In this document: positions 56,172 through 64,000 of the stretch, piece by piece
How positions within the stretch are numbered: the first letter of the stretch is position 1
Layout of the letters: the number at the start of each line of letters is the position of its first letter
Source: Salmonella enterica subsp. houtenae serovar Houten
Lineage (GTDB): Bacteria; Pseudomonadota; Gammaproteobacteria; Enterobacterales; Enterobacteriaceae
DNA: 64,000 nt
NCBI GenBank assembly: GCA_900478215.1
Contig: LS483478.1
Coordinates: 682,001-746,000, forward strand
Direction: 5' to 3'
Made by a program: the position numbers and the translations under genes
Notes under the pieces: generated by a model
What the model saw: only the letters and a program-made list of their open reading frames with translations
Databases searched by the model: none
What the model was told of the DNA's origin: nothing

Positions 56172-57680
56172 ATGGAAGAGAAGAAAGATGTCATCATTGC
56201 GCTTGATGAAGGAACAACTAACGCCAAGGCAATAGCGATTGACGGCGCCGGAAAGGTACTTGCCAGATCGTCTCAGGCGCTGGCTATCAAAACGCCCCAC
56301 GAGGGATGGGTTGAGCAATCTGGCGAGTATCTTGTCGAAGCATCGTTAAAGGTAATGCGCGACGTTATAGAGCAAGTGGGAAACGAGCGCGTTGCGGGTA
56401 TCGCTATCAGCAATCAGCGAGAGACCACTATTGGCTGGTATCGTAAAAGTGGTAAATCGCTCGGTTCAGCTATTACCTGGCAATGTTCCCGCACTGCCGA
56501 ATACTGCGAACGTCTTCGTAATGAAAATTACGGTGAAAGCATCCAGTCGATTACCGGGTTGCCGATTGCTCCGCTATTTTCAGGTTCAAAAATGCGTTGG
56601 TTACTTGATACCGTGCCGAACGGGAATCGCCTCGCAGAAGAAGGTGAAATCTGTTTAGGGACTATCGATAGCTGGCTGCTTTGGAATTTAACAGGGGGAG
56701 ACGTTTTCGCCTGTGATTATTCCAATGCATCACGAACTCAGTTATTCAATATTCATGAGGGAGCATGGGATAAAAATATGCTTTCTCTTTTCCAGATCCC
56801 TGAACAGGCGCTTCCTGAAATTAAGCCGTCGAGTGGCTGCTTTGGTTATACTCGCGGCCTTGACGGCATTGCGGATGGCATTCCCGTTCTTTCGATGATT
56901 GGTGATTCCCACGCCGCGCTTTATGGTCATGCTAAAGGCCAGGCTGGATGCGTAAAAGCCACCTATGGTACGGGGTCTTCGGTGATGGCTCCGGTTATTT
57001 CCTCTCACTCATCCATCTCATCTTTGGCCACAACGATATCCTGGCATGATGGCGCACATCTGGTATATGGCCTTGAAGGTAATATCCCTCATACCGGTGA
57101 TGCGATTGCCTGGATGGCCGATAGCACTGGCCTGAGCGAATTGTCATCGCAGGAATTAACGGATGAACTTAATACGTTACCGGCTACGGTTGAGTCAACG
57201 CTGGGGGTTTATTTTGTTCCGGCGTTAACGGGCCTGGGGGCGCCGTGGTGGGATGAAAATGCCAGAGGTATTATTTGTGGTTTAAGCCGGGGTGTCAAAA
57301 GAGCGCACCTTGTTCGCGCTGCGCTGGAAAGCATTACTTATCAAATTGCGGATGTTGTGCTGGCGATGAGGCAACATGCTGATTTCCAGATCAAGGCATT
57401 AATGGTTGATGGTGGTCCTACTAAAAATGATTGGCTGATGCAATATCAGGCCGATTTATTGGGATGCCCGGTGATGCGCAGTAATATTACCGAATTATCA
57501 GCAATGGGGGCGGGATTACTCGCGAGGAAAGCGCTCGACAATTTGAGTGACGAAGAAATGTCACAGTTCCAGTCATTCCATACTGAATTTAAACCAAATA
57601 TGGAACGACATGGCCGTCTACAAAAACGCTGGCGTGAATGGCAGGTGGCCGTTGAACGCGCTCGTTGGATGCCTGCATAA
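56172..57680 (+). CDS. FGGY-family carbohydrate kinase (GlpK-like)
   Basis: 502 residues, the size of glycerol kinase. IIALDEGTTNAKA is the N-terminal phosphate loop; ISNQRETTIGWYR and AITWQCSRTAEYC match the glycerol-kinase core, and VDGGPTKNDWLMQYQADLLG is the C-terminal FGGY signature. It should phosphorylate a small sugar or polyol, but true glycerol kinases have their own locus, so another substrate is likely. GGAG lies seven bases before ATG. It is followed by a transporter gene and lies in a locus with a dehydrogenase and a split transketolase, suggesting it makes a ketose phosphate. Confidence 0.85.
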   Translation: MEEKKDVIIALDEGTTNAKAIAIDGAGKVLARSSQALAIKTPHEGWVEQSGEYLVEASLKVMRDVIEQVGNERVAGIAISNQRETTIGWYRKSGKSLGSAITWQCSRTAEYCERLRNENYGESIQSITGLPIAPLFSGSKMRWLLDTVPNGNRLAEEGEICLGTIDSWLLWNLTGGDVFACDYSNASRTQLFNIHEGAWDKNMLSLFQIPEQALPEIKPSSGCFGYTRGLDGIADGIPVLSMIGDSHAALYGHAKGQAGCVKATYGTGSSVMAPVISSHSSISSLATTISWHDGAHLVYGLEGNIPHTGDAIAWMADSTGLSELSSQELTDELNTLPATVESTLGVYFVPALTGLGAPWWDENARGIICGLSRGVKRAHLVRAALESITYQIADVVLAMRQHADFQIKALMVDGGPTKNDWLMQYQADLLGCPVMRSNITELSAMGAGLLARKALDNLSDEEMSQFQSFHTEFKPNMERHGRLQKRWREWQVAVERARWMPA

Positions 57681-57695
57681 GTAAATTTCTTAATT

Positions 57696-57735
57696 AATGG
57701 GAATGATTTATATAACTTATTCCCATTTTATTTTG
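57696..57735 (+). terminator. Terminator between kinase and transporter
   Basis: A 9-bp stem (AATGGGAAT / ATTCCCATT) with a 14-nt loop is followed by TTATTTTG. It may reduce transporter expression relative to the kinase. Confidence 0.7.
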
Positions 57736-57758
57736 TCCCTCCCTACAAAAAAGTCTGT

Positions 57759-57784
57759 CTATTTAATCTATATAGGTTAAATAG
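57759..57784. promoter_or_regulatory. 26-bp near-perfect palindrome before the transporter
   Basis: CTATTTAA-T-CTATATAG-G-TTAAATAG is symmetric at all but the T/G pair. It lies 67-92 bp upstream of the transporter start and could be an operator or part of a promoter. It does not match the 18-bp-paired sites elsewhere in the locus. Confidence 0.45.
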
Positions 57785-57850
57785 ATTTTGTAAATTATAA
57801 CGCAGATGATTATGCGAATGAAATATTCGTAAATATCTGGAGATAAACAG

Positions 57851-59320
57851 ATGACTAAAAAAGCCAGGAAATACCAGGTTGATGTAGATCTATCCACATT
57901 TTACCTTACGCCCATGAAACGATTTTATTATGCATTAGGAGATTATGGTTATAATTTCATGTACTACTGGATTAGTACATACCTGATGATATATTACACA
58001 GATACGATAGGTATTCCCGCGGCTACGGTTTCCATTATGCTGTTAGTGGTGAGGATTTTCGACGCAGTGCATGATCCGTTAATTGGTTCATTGGCCGATC
58101 GCACGAATACCCGATGGGGACGTTATCGACCGTGGTTTATGGTTGGTTCAATAGCATTAGCCATTGGTATTGTACTGCTTTTTTCTGCCAGTCCATCATG
58201 GTCATATAATATGAAATTGTGGTGGATGTGGGGAGTTTATCTCCTGCTGACGATCGCCTCTTCTTGCAGTAATATGCCTTATGGTGCGTTAAACGGATGC
58301 ATTACGCCAAATAGTGAAGACCGGGCAAAAGTATCTGGATTAAGAATGATGCTGGCGAATGTTAGTTCAATGGTGACGGTCATTATTGCAGTTCCACTCA
58401 TTATGTTTTTTTCTCATGATGGAAGTGCAACCAGTGCTGAAGGTTATAAATGGGCGGTGATTATCACCTGCATTTTAGGTCTGCCCACCATGATCCTGTC
58501 ATGTATCAAAACTAAGGAAATTTTAACTCCACCGCCAAGCCAGCATCATATTCCGATGCGGGCGCAAATGCGTTCGCTGTTCAATAATAAGGCGATAATG
58601 ATCCTTATTTTTGGACAGTTTATCCTGGGCTGCGTCATCTATGGACGGGCCGCCATGCTGGCCTACTATTGGCAATATAATGCGCAGAATGCTGGGTATG
58701 CCGTTACATTCGGTGTGATAAGCCTTGTGGCCGCGATTGTTGGTACGGGGTTTGTGGGCAATTACATCTTTAAGAAGTTGCGTCATAAAGGTAAAACGTG
58801 TGCGATACTGAACTTTATTACTGCCGCAGCACTTTTCATTATGTATTTCACTCCGGCACCTTCTGTTTTATTTTGGATCGGTACTTTTATAAGTAGTATG
58901 ACCTTTTTTGCCTATATGGGCGTACATTTCGGTGCAATTGGCGATGCTGTTGATTATGGGGAGTATGTTTCTGGTGTCAGATGTGACGGCTTCCTCGCTT
59001 CTTTTGTTTCGGTCGCGAATAAAGCGGGCGGAGCAGTGATGCCAGCCGTTGGGATCGCGGTTTTGGCCTGGCTGAACTATGTACCTAATCATGTCGAGGA
59101 TAGCAGGATACTCGATGCTATCAACTATTTCGTTACGATAATTCCAGCGGTGATTAGCTTATTAAATGGATTAATTTATATGGCTTATCCAATTTCTACA
59201 GCAGGCCATGAGGAAATAATGAAAGAACTCATTAATCGCCGTGTAAAACATAACGAAATTTTTGAAGGGATTCAGGAAAGTCGGGATGTTCATTTCAAGG
59301 AAGAATTGAAGGCTGAATAG
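57851..59320 (+). CDS. GPH-family sugar:cation symporter
   Basis: 489 residues with about 12 transmembrane helices. FDAVHDPLIGSLADRTNTRW then GRYRPW is the MFS_2/GPH (glycoside-pentoside-hexuronide) motif, as in MelB, UidB and XylP. SNMPYGALNG and GEYVSGVRCDGFLAS are also family motifs. It should import the locus's sugar, polyol or glycoside with Na+ or H+. It follows the kinase after 170 bp. Confidence 0.88.
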   Translation: MTKKARKYQVDVDLSTFYLTPMKRFYYALGDYGYNFMYYWISTYLMIYYTDTIGIPAATVSIMLLVVRIFDAVHDPLIGSLADRTNTRWGRYRPWFMVGSIALAIGIVLLFSASPSWSYNMKLWWMWGVYLLLTIASSCSNMPYGALNGCITPNSEDRAKVSGLRMMLANVSSMVTVIIAVPLIMFFSHDGSATSAEGYKWAVIITCILGLPTMILSCIKTKEILTPPPSQHHIPMRAQMRSLFNNKAIMILIFGQFILGCVIYGRAAMLAYYWQYNAQNAGYAVTFGVISLVAAIVGTGFVGNYIFKKLRHKGKTCAILNFITAAALFIMYFTPAPSVLFWIGTFISSMTFFAYMGVHFGAIGDAVDYGEYVSGVRCDGFLASFVSVANKAGGAVMPAVGIAVLAWLNYVPNHVEDSRILDAINYFVTIIPAVISLLNGLIYMAYPISTAGHEEIMKELINRRVKHNEIFEGIQESRDVHFKEELKAE

Positions 59321-59341
59321 TTAGCGAATGGCAGCATCAGG

Positions 59342-59376
59342 CCATGACACTTCTGGTGTCATGGTTTTTTGCTTTT
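59342..59376 (+). terminator. Terminator after the transporter
   Basis: CCATGACAC / GTGTCATGG with a 5-nt loop, then TTTTTTGC: a clear intrinsic terminator that ends the rightward kinase-transporter unit. Confidence 0.88.
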
Positions 59377-59518
59377 ATAGGCCGGTTTATAATGTGGAGT
59401 CAGGTGGGACCATGGTTATGGTTGATATTTTATCTAGGCTTAAAATGACAGAAAGCGGATTAATTTCCGCTTTCTGGTTTACAACGAGTGGATGTTAACA
59501 CTCAGGTTGGGGAAGGAA

Positions 59519-60304
59519 TTACCAACAAACAAAACCACCATCAACAACTAAATCAACACCGGTACAGAAAGAAGCCGCGTCGCTGGCAAGGAAGATCGCC
59601 GGGCCAGCCATTTCTTCTACTCTGGCCATGCGCTGAATTGGGGTCTGGCTTTCAAACTCGCGGGTTTGATGTACCATTTCCGGGCGGGTATTCATTGGCG
59701 TTGCAGTATATCCTGGGCTAATAGAATTGACCCGAATCCCTTTTTCAATCCATTCCATCGCCAGACTTTTCGTCAGATGAATCACGCCTGCTTTAGAGGA
59801 ATTGTAATGAGCCTGCTCCAGACCACGGTTGACAATAATGCCTGACATGGAGGCAATGTTGATAATTGAACCGCCACCGCATTTTGTCATCAATTCTGCT
59901 TCGGCTTTGCAGGAATTCCACACGCCGGTGAGGTTGATATCAATCACCCGTTGCCACTGTTCCGTTTCCATTTCCAGCGCCGGATTAGCGTTGGCGATAC
60001 CAGCGGCATTAACGGCGATATCAAGACGGCCATAGCTCTTTTCCGCAAGAGCGACGGCGGCGCGTAAATCATTTAATTGACGGACATCACCGGTATAAAA
60101 ACAGGCTTGTCCACCATTGGATTCAATATGTTTAATGGTATCGGATAACCCTCCATCTTCCCGTACATCGAAGCAGACAACCTTCGCGCCAGCGCTGGCT
60201 AAGGCACAGGCGATCACTTGTCCAATACCGCTCCCGGCCCCTGTGACGAAGGCAACACGTTCATTTAAATTAAAGAGTTCTTGCGAAAAATTTTTAGCGA
60301 GCAT
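59519..60304 (-). CDS. Short-chain dehydrogenase/reductase
   Basis: 261 residues of the classical SDR family. FVTGAGSGIGQ binds NAD(P), VNAAGIAN is the NAG motif and YNSSK holds catalytic Tyr and Lys. PGYTATPMNTR follows as usual. FDVRE after the second strand, with Asp, suggests NAD(H) preference. It probably interconverts a polyol and a ketose or oxidises a sugar acid in this locus. The ATG at 60304 is chosen because GAGAGG lies just upstream. Its promoter region contains operator pair B. Confidence 0.88.
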   Translation of the reverse strand: MLAKNFSQELFNLNERVAFVTGAGSGIGQVIACALASAGAKVVCFDVREDGGLSDTIKHIESNGGQACFYTGDVRQLNDLRAAVALAEKSYGRLDIAVNAAGIANANPALEMETEQWQRVIDINLTGVWNSCKAEAELMTKCGGGSIINIASMSGIIVNRGLEQAHYNSSKAGVIHLTKSLAMEWIEKGIRVNSISPGYTATPMNTRPEMVHQTREFESQTPIQRMARVEEMAGPAIFLASDAASFCTGVDLVVDGGFVCW

Positions 60305-60434
60305 TTTTTCCTCTCCTGTTAGCCAGGGATAATAAAAACGGATCACAGCGATAGAAATGGCTGTGAAAAGTTACAGATTTTTTGCATCCCCTTTGACACC
60401 TCGCAGGCTGAAAGCCGTGGTTCAAAGTGATGAT

Positions 60435-60466
60435 TGAATATATATTCCGTATTGATTATATATTTT
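60435..60466. promoter_or_regulatory. Paired operator B upstream of the SDR gene
   Basis: TGAATATATATTCC (60435) and TGATTATATATTTT (60453) start 18 bp apart. The junction TATTCCGTATTGATT is the same as at site E, which supports common descent or function. It is 131-162 bp before the SDR start. Confidence 0.7.
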
Positions 60467-60751
60467 ATACCTTAAACTCAATCACCCAGGCGGGCTACTG
60501 ACAAAGTCGTCAAATGTGTTTGTCATCACATTTTTAGCCTGTGGTAAGCGTCGTGCTAATAACGCCATTTCGCGCTTTTTCGTGCCATGTGGCTAGCAAA
60601 GAGAAGGGCAGAGGATTCAGGGAAGGCAGAAGCGGGAAGTGTTCCTGTGGCGCAGGATAAGCGACGCCATAAATGTGATCGGTTACAGCAAAATTGCCGC
60701 TATCCTGCATATCGGCTTATAAGGTGTGCTTCGTAAAAAAAGTATCATGCA

Positions 60752-60783
60752 TGAATTTTATGTCAATTTCGAATTAATATTCA
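60752..60783. promoter_or_regulatory. Paired operator C, internal to the intergenic region
   Basis: TGAATTTTATGTCA (60752) and CGAATTAATATTCA (60770) start 18 bp apart and fit the same pattern. No gene starts close by on either side; it may assist the SDR promoter or mark an unannotated transcript. Confidence 0.55.
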
Positions 60784-60984
60784 CAGGGGGTAATTTGCCA
60801 GCCTAAGAGGGGGCAACATTGCGAGGCGCGCGGAGGGTGTGACAACATTTGATCGGGTAAGTCAGAAGGAATGCTGCGTTAAGCAAAAACATATCATCGC
60901 TGATATCCCCGATCGTAGTCCGCCTTTCACACGGCAGTTGGATACGATGGGGTAGCGGAGATAAGCGTTAGATCATCAGGATTT

Positions 60985-61935
60985 CTATTGCGTAACCAGC
61001 CGTCTGGCCGTGGGGTAGTCGGTGATCAGAACATCAATATAGCCGCCGGCCATCGCCCCTTTTATCGCGCCGACTTTATCTGAGCCACCTGCCAGCGCCA
61101 CGACATTCGGGCATTTTTTGACTTTTTCCAGTTCCATGCCAATAACCGGATCTTCATGCTCTTCGAGTACCGCATGGCCTTGCGCGTCATAATAGTGCAA
61201 GCAGATATCACCGACTGCGCCCCGATCGGCCAAAACCTGAAGCATTTCTTCGTTATAGTAGTTGCCGGATGTTTTCAGAAGATGAGAAGGCTCCAGAATA
61301 CCAATCCCCACAATGGCGATATCGACATCATCAAAGCGTGAAACGACATCTGCGACATCTTTACTGGCCATCAGACGTTTTTTTTCATCCACCGAGCCTT
61401 CAATGCTCTGAGAAGGCAGCAGACCCGCTTCACAGTTCAGTTGCTGAGCAAGCGTTTGGGTGAGGATCGTTGCCTGCACGTTACCGTTCGGCCCCACGCC
61501 GCCTAATAGCTGAATGACGCCGCTGGCTTTCAGATTCTGTGCGTGGACTTCATCCACCATCGCCCGAATGGTAGAACTCCAGGACGAAACACCGACCAGA
61601 TCTTTAGGACGCAGGCGGGTTTCCAGGTAGTGTGCCGCAGCCGAACCAATAGCACGCTTAATGGCAAAATCCGATGCGCCTTCTTCGACGTCAACAACAA
61701 TCGCTTGCTTAATCCCGTACATATCTTCGATACCTTTTTCCAGGTTCAAAAAGATATTCGACGGTTGTACCACGCTGATTTTTACGACACCATCCTTCTG
61801 GCACCGGGTGATGGCACGAGAAACAAATGACTGGGAAAGGGAGAGAAGTTGAGCAATATCTGACTGTTTGCGACCTTCAAGATAATAGAGTGTTGCAATC
61901 TTCACCAGAAGGCGCTGTTCGTCCTGTTTCGACAT
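60985..61935 (-). CDS. SorC-family transcriptional regulator
   Basis: 316 residues. The N-terminal helix-turn-helix (LEGRKQSDIAQLLSLSQSFV, then SRAITRC) is followed by the sugar-phosphate-binding SorC domain with GVSSWSSTIRAMV, LGGVGPNGN and a C-terminal ITDYPTARRLV. Family members sense phosphorylated sugars, form tetramers and often bind paired sites. ATG at 61935 has GGGGAA five bases upstream; the earlier frame start is TTG. It is divergent from the transketolase genes and is the obvious candidate to bind the five paired operators. Confidence 0.88.
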   Translation of the reverse strand: MSKQDEQRLLVKIATLYYLEGRKQSDIAQLLSLSQSFVSRAITRCQKDGVVKISVVQPSNIFLNLEKGIEDMYGIKQAIVVDVEEGASDFAIKRAIGSAAAHYLETRLRPKDLVGVSSWSSTIRAMVDEVHAQNLKASGVIQLLGGVGPNGNVQATILTQTLAQQLNCEAGLLPSQSIEGSVDEKKRLMASKDVADVVSRFDDVDIAIVGIGILEPSHLLKTSGNYYNEEMLQVLADRGAVGDICLHYYDAQGHAVLEEHEDPVIGMELEKVKKCPNVVALAGGSDKVGAIKGAMAGGYIDVLITDYPTARRLVTQ

Positions 61936-62081
61936 GTAATTCCCCAAGATTCACTTTGTTAGCCACTACGTTAAGGACACATCATACGCGAAAAAGTCGC
62001 ACATTTAAGTGTGATACGCCTCTAACTTTACTCATTGATCCGAATCAGCGGTAGACAAGCAGAGAGGGTGTGCGTCATAAT

Positions 62082-62113
62082 TGAATAAAGAGTCATTCAT
62101 GAATATATATTCA
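62082..62113. promoter_or_regulatory. Paired operator D in the divergent region
   Basis: TGAATAAAGAGTCA (62082) and the perfect palindrome TGAATATATATTCA (62100) start 18 bp apart. The second half is identical to that of site A. It lies between the regulator gene and the transketolase genes, and may provide autoregulation. Confidence 0.68.
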
Positions 62114-62247
62114 ATGAGTGAAAGGGGATGAGTTTGTTTAGGGGGGTTGTGGCGATCGTCAGTTGGCGGAATGTTCCTTATGAGGCAGCAACCGTCCTGA
62201 GTTCAGGCACATTAATCCAATGACATACGGCTTTTTTATCCCTGCAT

Positions 62248-62279
62248 TGAATTAATATTCCGTATTGATTGTAAATTCA
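62248..62279. promoter_or_regulatory. Paired operator E just before the split transketolase
   Basis: TGAATTAATATTCC (62248) and TGATTGTAAATTCA (62266) start 18 bp apart and share the spacer CGTATTGATT with site B. The site ends 11 bp before the start codon and covers the ribosome-binding region, so binding would block initiation or a start-proximal promoter. Confidence 0.7.
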
Positions 62280-62289
62280 GGAGTGTTAA

Positions 62290-63120
62290 ATGAATCCCTT
62301 TAATTATGATGTACAGGCACTTGAGCAAAAAGCGCGTGCGGTGCGCCGTCACATTATCAGACTCAATGCCGATAGCCCGGCAGGAGGACATACCGGGGCC
62401 GATCTGTCGCAGGCGGATTTACTGACAGCTCTGTACTTTCGCATTCTGAATGTTTCCGCAGATCGTCTTGAGGATAAAAATCGCGACATCTACATCCAGT
62501 CTAAGGGGCATGCGGTGGGGTCCTATTATTGTGTACTGGCTGAAGCTGGCTATTTCCCGCTCGACTGGCTCGCGACCTATCAGCATTCCAATTCCCATCT
62601 TCCGGGGCATCCGGTACGACAGAAAACGCCAGGCATTGAACTCAATACCGGCGCATTAGGCCACGGGTTGCCCATTGCCGTTGGTCTTGCGCTGGCAGCG
62701 AAAAGAGATAACAGCTCGCGCCGCATTTTTCTGATTACGGGGGATGGTGAATTAGCCGAAGGCAGCAACTGGGAAGCGGCGCTCGCCGCAGCGCATTACA
62801 AACTGGATAACCTTGTCATCATCAATGATAAAAATAATCTCCAGTTGGCTGGCGCAACGAAAGACATTATGAACACCGATCCGCTTGCCGATAAATGGCG
62901 CGCATTTGGAATGCAGGTGACCGAGTGTGAAGGTAATAACATGGCTTCCATTGTTTCTACTCTGGAAGGATTGAAGCAAGAGGGTAAACCAAACGTAGTG
63001 ATTGCTCACACCACGAAAGGGGCCGGGGTATCTTTTATCGCGGGTAAACCGGAGTGGCATCACCGTGTACCTAAAGGTGAAGAAATTGAGCTGGCGATGG
63101 AGGAACTGAAAGATGAGTAA
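62290..63120 (+). CDS. Transketolase-like protein, N-terminal (TPP-binding) subunit
   Basis: 276 residues, the N-terminal half of a transketolase. HTGADLSQADLLTALYFRIL, LPGHPVRQKTPGIELNTGAL, and the TPP motif GDGELAEGSNWE...NDKNN are visible. Proteins of this kind work with a separate C-terminal subunit as a heterotetramer. CAGGAG lies seven bases before ATG. The stop overlaps the next start by eight bases. The pair probably acts on the phosphorylated ketose made by the locus kinase and is distinct from tktA. Confidence 0.92.
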   Translation: MNPFNYDVQALEQKARAVRRHIIRLNADSPAGGHTGADLSQADLLTALYFRILNVSADRLEDKNRDIYIQSKGHAVGSYYCVLAEAGYFPLDWLATYQHSNSHLPGHPVRQKTPGIELNTGALGHGLPIAVGLALAAKRDNSSRRIFLITGDGELAEGSNWEAALAAAHYKLDNLVIINDKNNLQLAGATKDIMNTDPLADKWRAFGMQVTECEGNNMASIVSTLEGLKQEGKPNVVIAHTTKGAGVSFIAGKPEWHHRVPKGEEIELAMEELKDE

Positions 63121-64000
63121 TGCAGAACACTTAGCGAATGTAATGGTTCAGGCCTTTATCGACGCCGTAGAGAAAGGGATTGATCTGGTTCCTGTGGTGG
63201 CGGATTCCACTTCGACGGCAAAAATTGCCCCTTTTGTGAAGGCGTTTCCCGATCGACTGGTCAATGTGGGTATTGCAGAGCAAAGCCTGGTGGGTACCGC
63301 AGCTGGTCTGGCATTGGGCGGAAAAGTTGCGGTAACGTGTAATGCCGCGCCGTTCCTGATTTCCCGCGCCAATGAGCAGATTAAAGTTGATGTCTGCTAT
63401 AACAATACCAATGTGAAATTGTTTGGTCTGAACTCTGGCGCCAGCTATGGCCCTCTCGCCAGCACCCATCATTCTATTGACGATCTTGGCGTAATGCGCG
63501 GGTTCGGCAATATTCAGATTTTCGCCCCGTCATCGCCGCGCGAGTGTCGCCAGATTATTGATTATGCTATCAATTATGATGGCCCGGTCTATATCAGAAT
63601 GGATGGCAAAGCGCTTCCTGAACTCTATGATGAAGACTATCAGTTTGTTCCTGGCGCGGTTAACACGCTTCGTGAAGGGCAAGCAGTCGCTTTGGTTGCG
63701 ACAGGGTCTACGGTTCATGAAATTGTTGACGCTGCCAATATACTTGCGCAGGCCGGTATTCAGGCAAAAGTTATCAGCGTACCGTCTATTCGTCCTTGCG
63801 ATACTGGCGCGCTTTATACCGCGCTGAAAGGATGTCGTTTTGCCATTGTTGCTGAAGAGCATAATGTCAATGGCGGGCTGGGTAGCCTGGTTGCGGAGAT
63901 CATCGCTGAAGCGGGCGCTCCGATTAAACTGAAACGCCTTGGCATCCCCGATGGCGAATATGCAGCCGCGGGCGATCGGAAATTCCTGCGCCATTATCAT
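63113..64000 (+). CDS. Transketolase-like protein, C-terminal subunit (cut by window)
   Basis: 296 residues are visible and the frame runs past the window edge. PVVADSTSTAKIAPFVKAFP, NVGIAEQSLVGTAAGLALGG (with the catalytic Glu for TPP) and YGPLASTHHSIDDLGVMR belong to the pyrimidine-binding domain; LVATGSTVHEIVDAANIL starts the C-terminal domain. The ATG lies within the previous gene (ATGAGTAA overlap), so the two subunits are translationally coupled, as is common for split transketolases. About 15-20 residues are missing at the end. Confidence 0.93.
   Translation, partial: MSNAEHLANVMVQAFIDAVEKGIDLVPVVADSTSTAKIAPFVKAFPDRLVNVGIAEQSLVGTAAGLALGGKVAVTCNAAPFLISRANEQIKVDVCYNNTNVKLFGLNSGASYGPLASTHHSIDDLGVMRGFGNIQIFAPSSPRECRQIIDYAINYDGPVYIRMDGKALPELYDEDYQFVPGAVNTLREGQAVALVATGSTVHEIVDAANILAQAGIQAKVISVPSIRPCDTGALYTALKGCRFAIVAEEHNVNGGLGSLVAEIIAEAGAPIKLKRLGIPDGEYAAAGDRKFLRHYH

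Larger units (their letters stand above)
60305..60984. other. Intergenic region between SDR gene and SorC regulator
   Basis: About 680 bp without a supported gene. It contains two operator pairs, B near the SDR start and C in the middle, so a further promoter may exist near 60.7-60.8 kb. No small open frame with a ribosome-binding site was found. Confidence 0.55.
61936..62289. other. Divergent control region of SorC regulator and split transketolase
   Basis: About 350 bp holding operator pairs D and E and, presumably, both promoters. Nothing else was recognised. Confidence 0.6.

Noticed and set aside
1..64000. CRISPR array
   Set aside because: No regularly spaced short repeats were seen; the repeats present are REP units, one 33-bp tandem pair and the effector-module repeats.

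Overview
The window looks like a chromosomal segment of Salmonella enterica. The core gene order yqgA-speC-nupG-mltC-yggX-mutY-trmB-yggL-yggN-ansB-hemW-rdgB-yggU-yggT-yggS-yggR-(IclR gene)-ruvX-yqgE-gshB-rsmE-endA-sprT-galP-metK-yqgB-speA-speB-loiP-tktA is that of enteric bacteria. The left part carries the arylsulfatase and itaconate genes known from Salmonella pathogenicity island 13 (SPI-13). The serovar cannot be fixed from the sequence alone.

Bases 1-10.5 kb are a SPI-13-type metabolic block. It holds a cupin protein (cut by the window edge), an APC amino-acid permease, an unknown protein, a LuxR-type regulator, a radical-SAM sulfatase maturase with its Ser-type arylsulfatase, and a LysR gene divergent from a three-gene itaconate-degradation operon (CoA transferase, hydratase, citramalyl-CoA lyase). 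A 27-bp near-identical element precedes both the permease and the maturase and may be the LuxR-type regulator's site.

Bases 10.5-25.5 kb are a mosaic island ending at tRNA-Phe (pheV type). It contains a decayed rhs tip, a TccC-like Rhs-repeat toxin with an unrecognised C-terminal domain, and a leftward type VI secretion (T6SS) cargo cluster. That cluster is hcp, vgrG, a 773-aa effector with a GH19 lysozyme-like C-terminus, a periplasmic immunity candidate, a displaced second GH19 'tip' sharing a 259-bp repeat with the full-length effector, and its immunity gene broken at a G8 tract. A third decayed copy lies beyond. At the tRNA end are fragments of tssB, tssC and a P4-type integrase. The T6SS structural machine is not in this window.

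Bases 25.5-55.4 kb are conserved core: polyamine synthesis (speC, speA, speB), a decayed nupG, DNA and RNA maintenance (mutY, trmB, rsmE, ruvX, rdgB), glutathione synthesis, asparaginase, galactose uptake with two gal operators, S-adenosylmethionine synthetase and transketolase. The 43-aa yqgB gene lies just upstream of speA.

Bases 55.4-64 kb are an accessory sugar-catabolism locus: a GlpK-like FGGY kinase, a GPH-family transporter, an SDR dehydrogenase, a SorC-type regulator and a transketolase split into N and C subunits (the second cut by the window edge). Five intergenic sites share paired 14-bp AT-rich motifs whose starts are exactly 18 bp apart. They probably define a local regulon of the SorC-type protein. 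The substrate is unknown.
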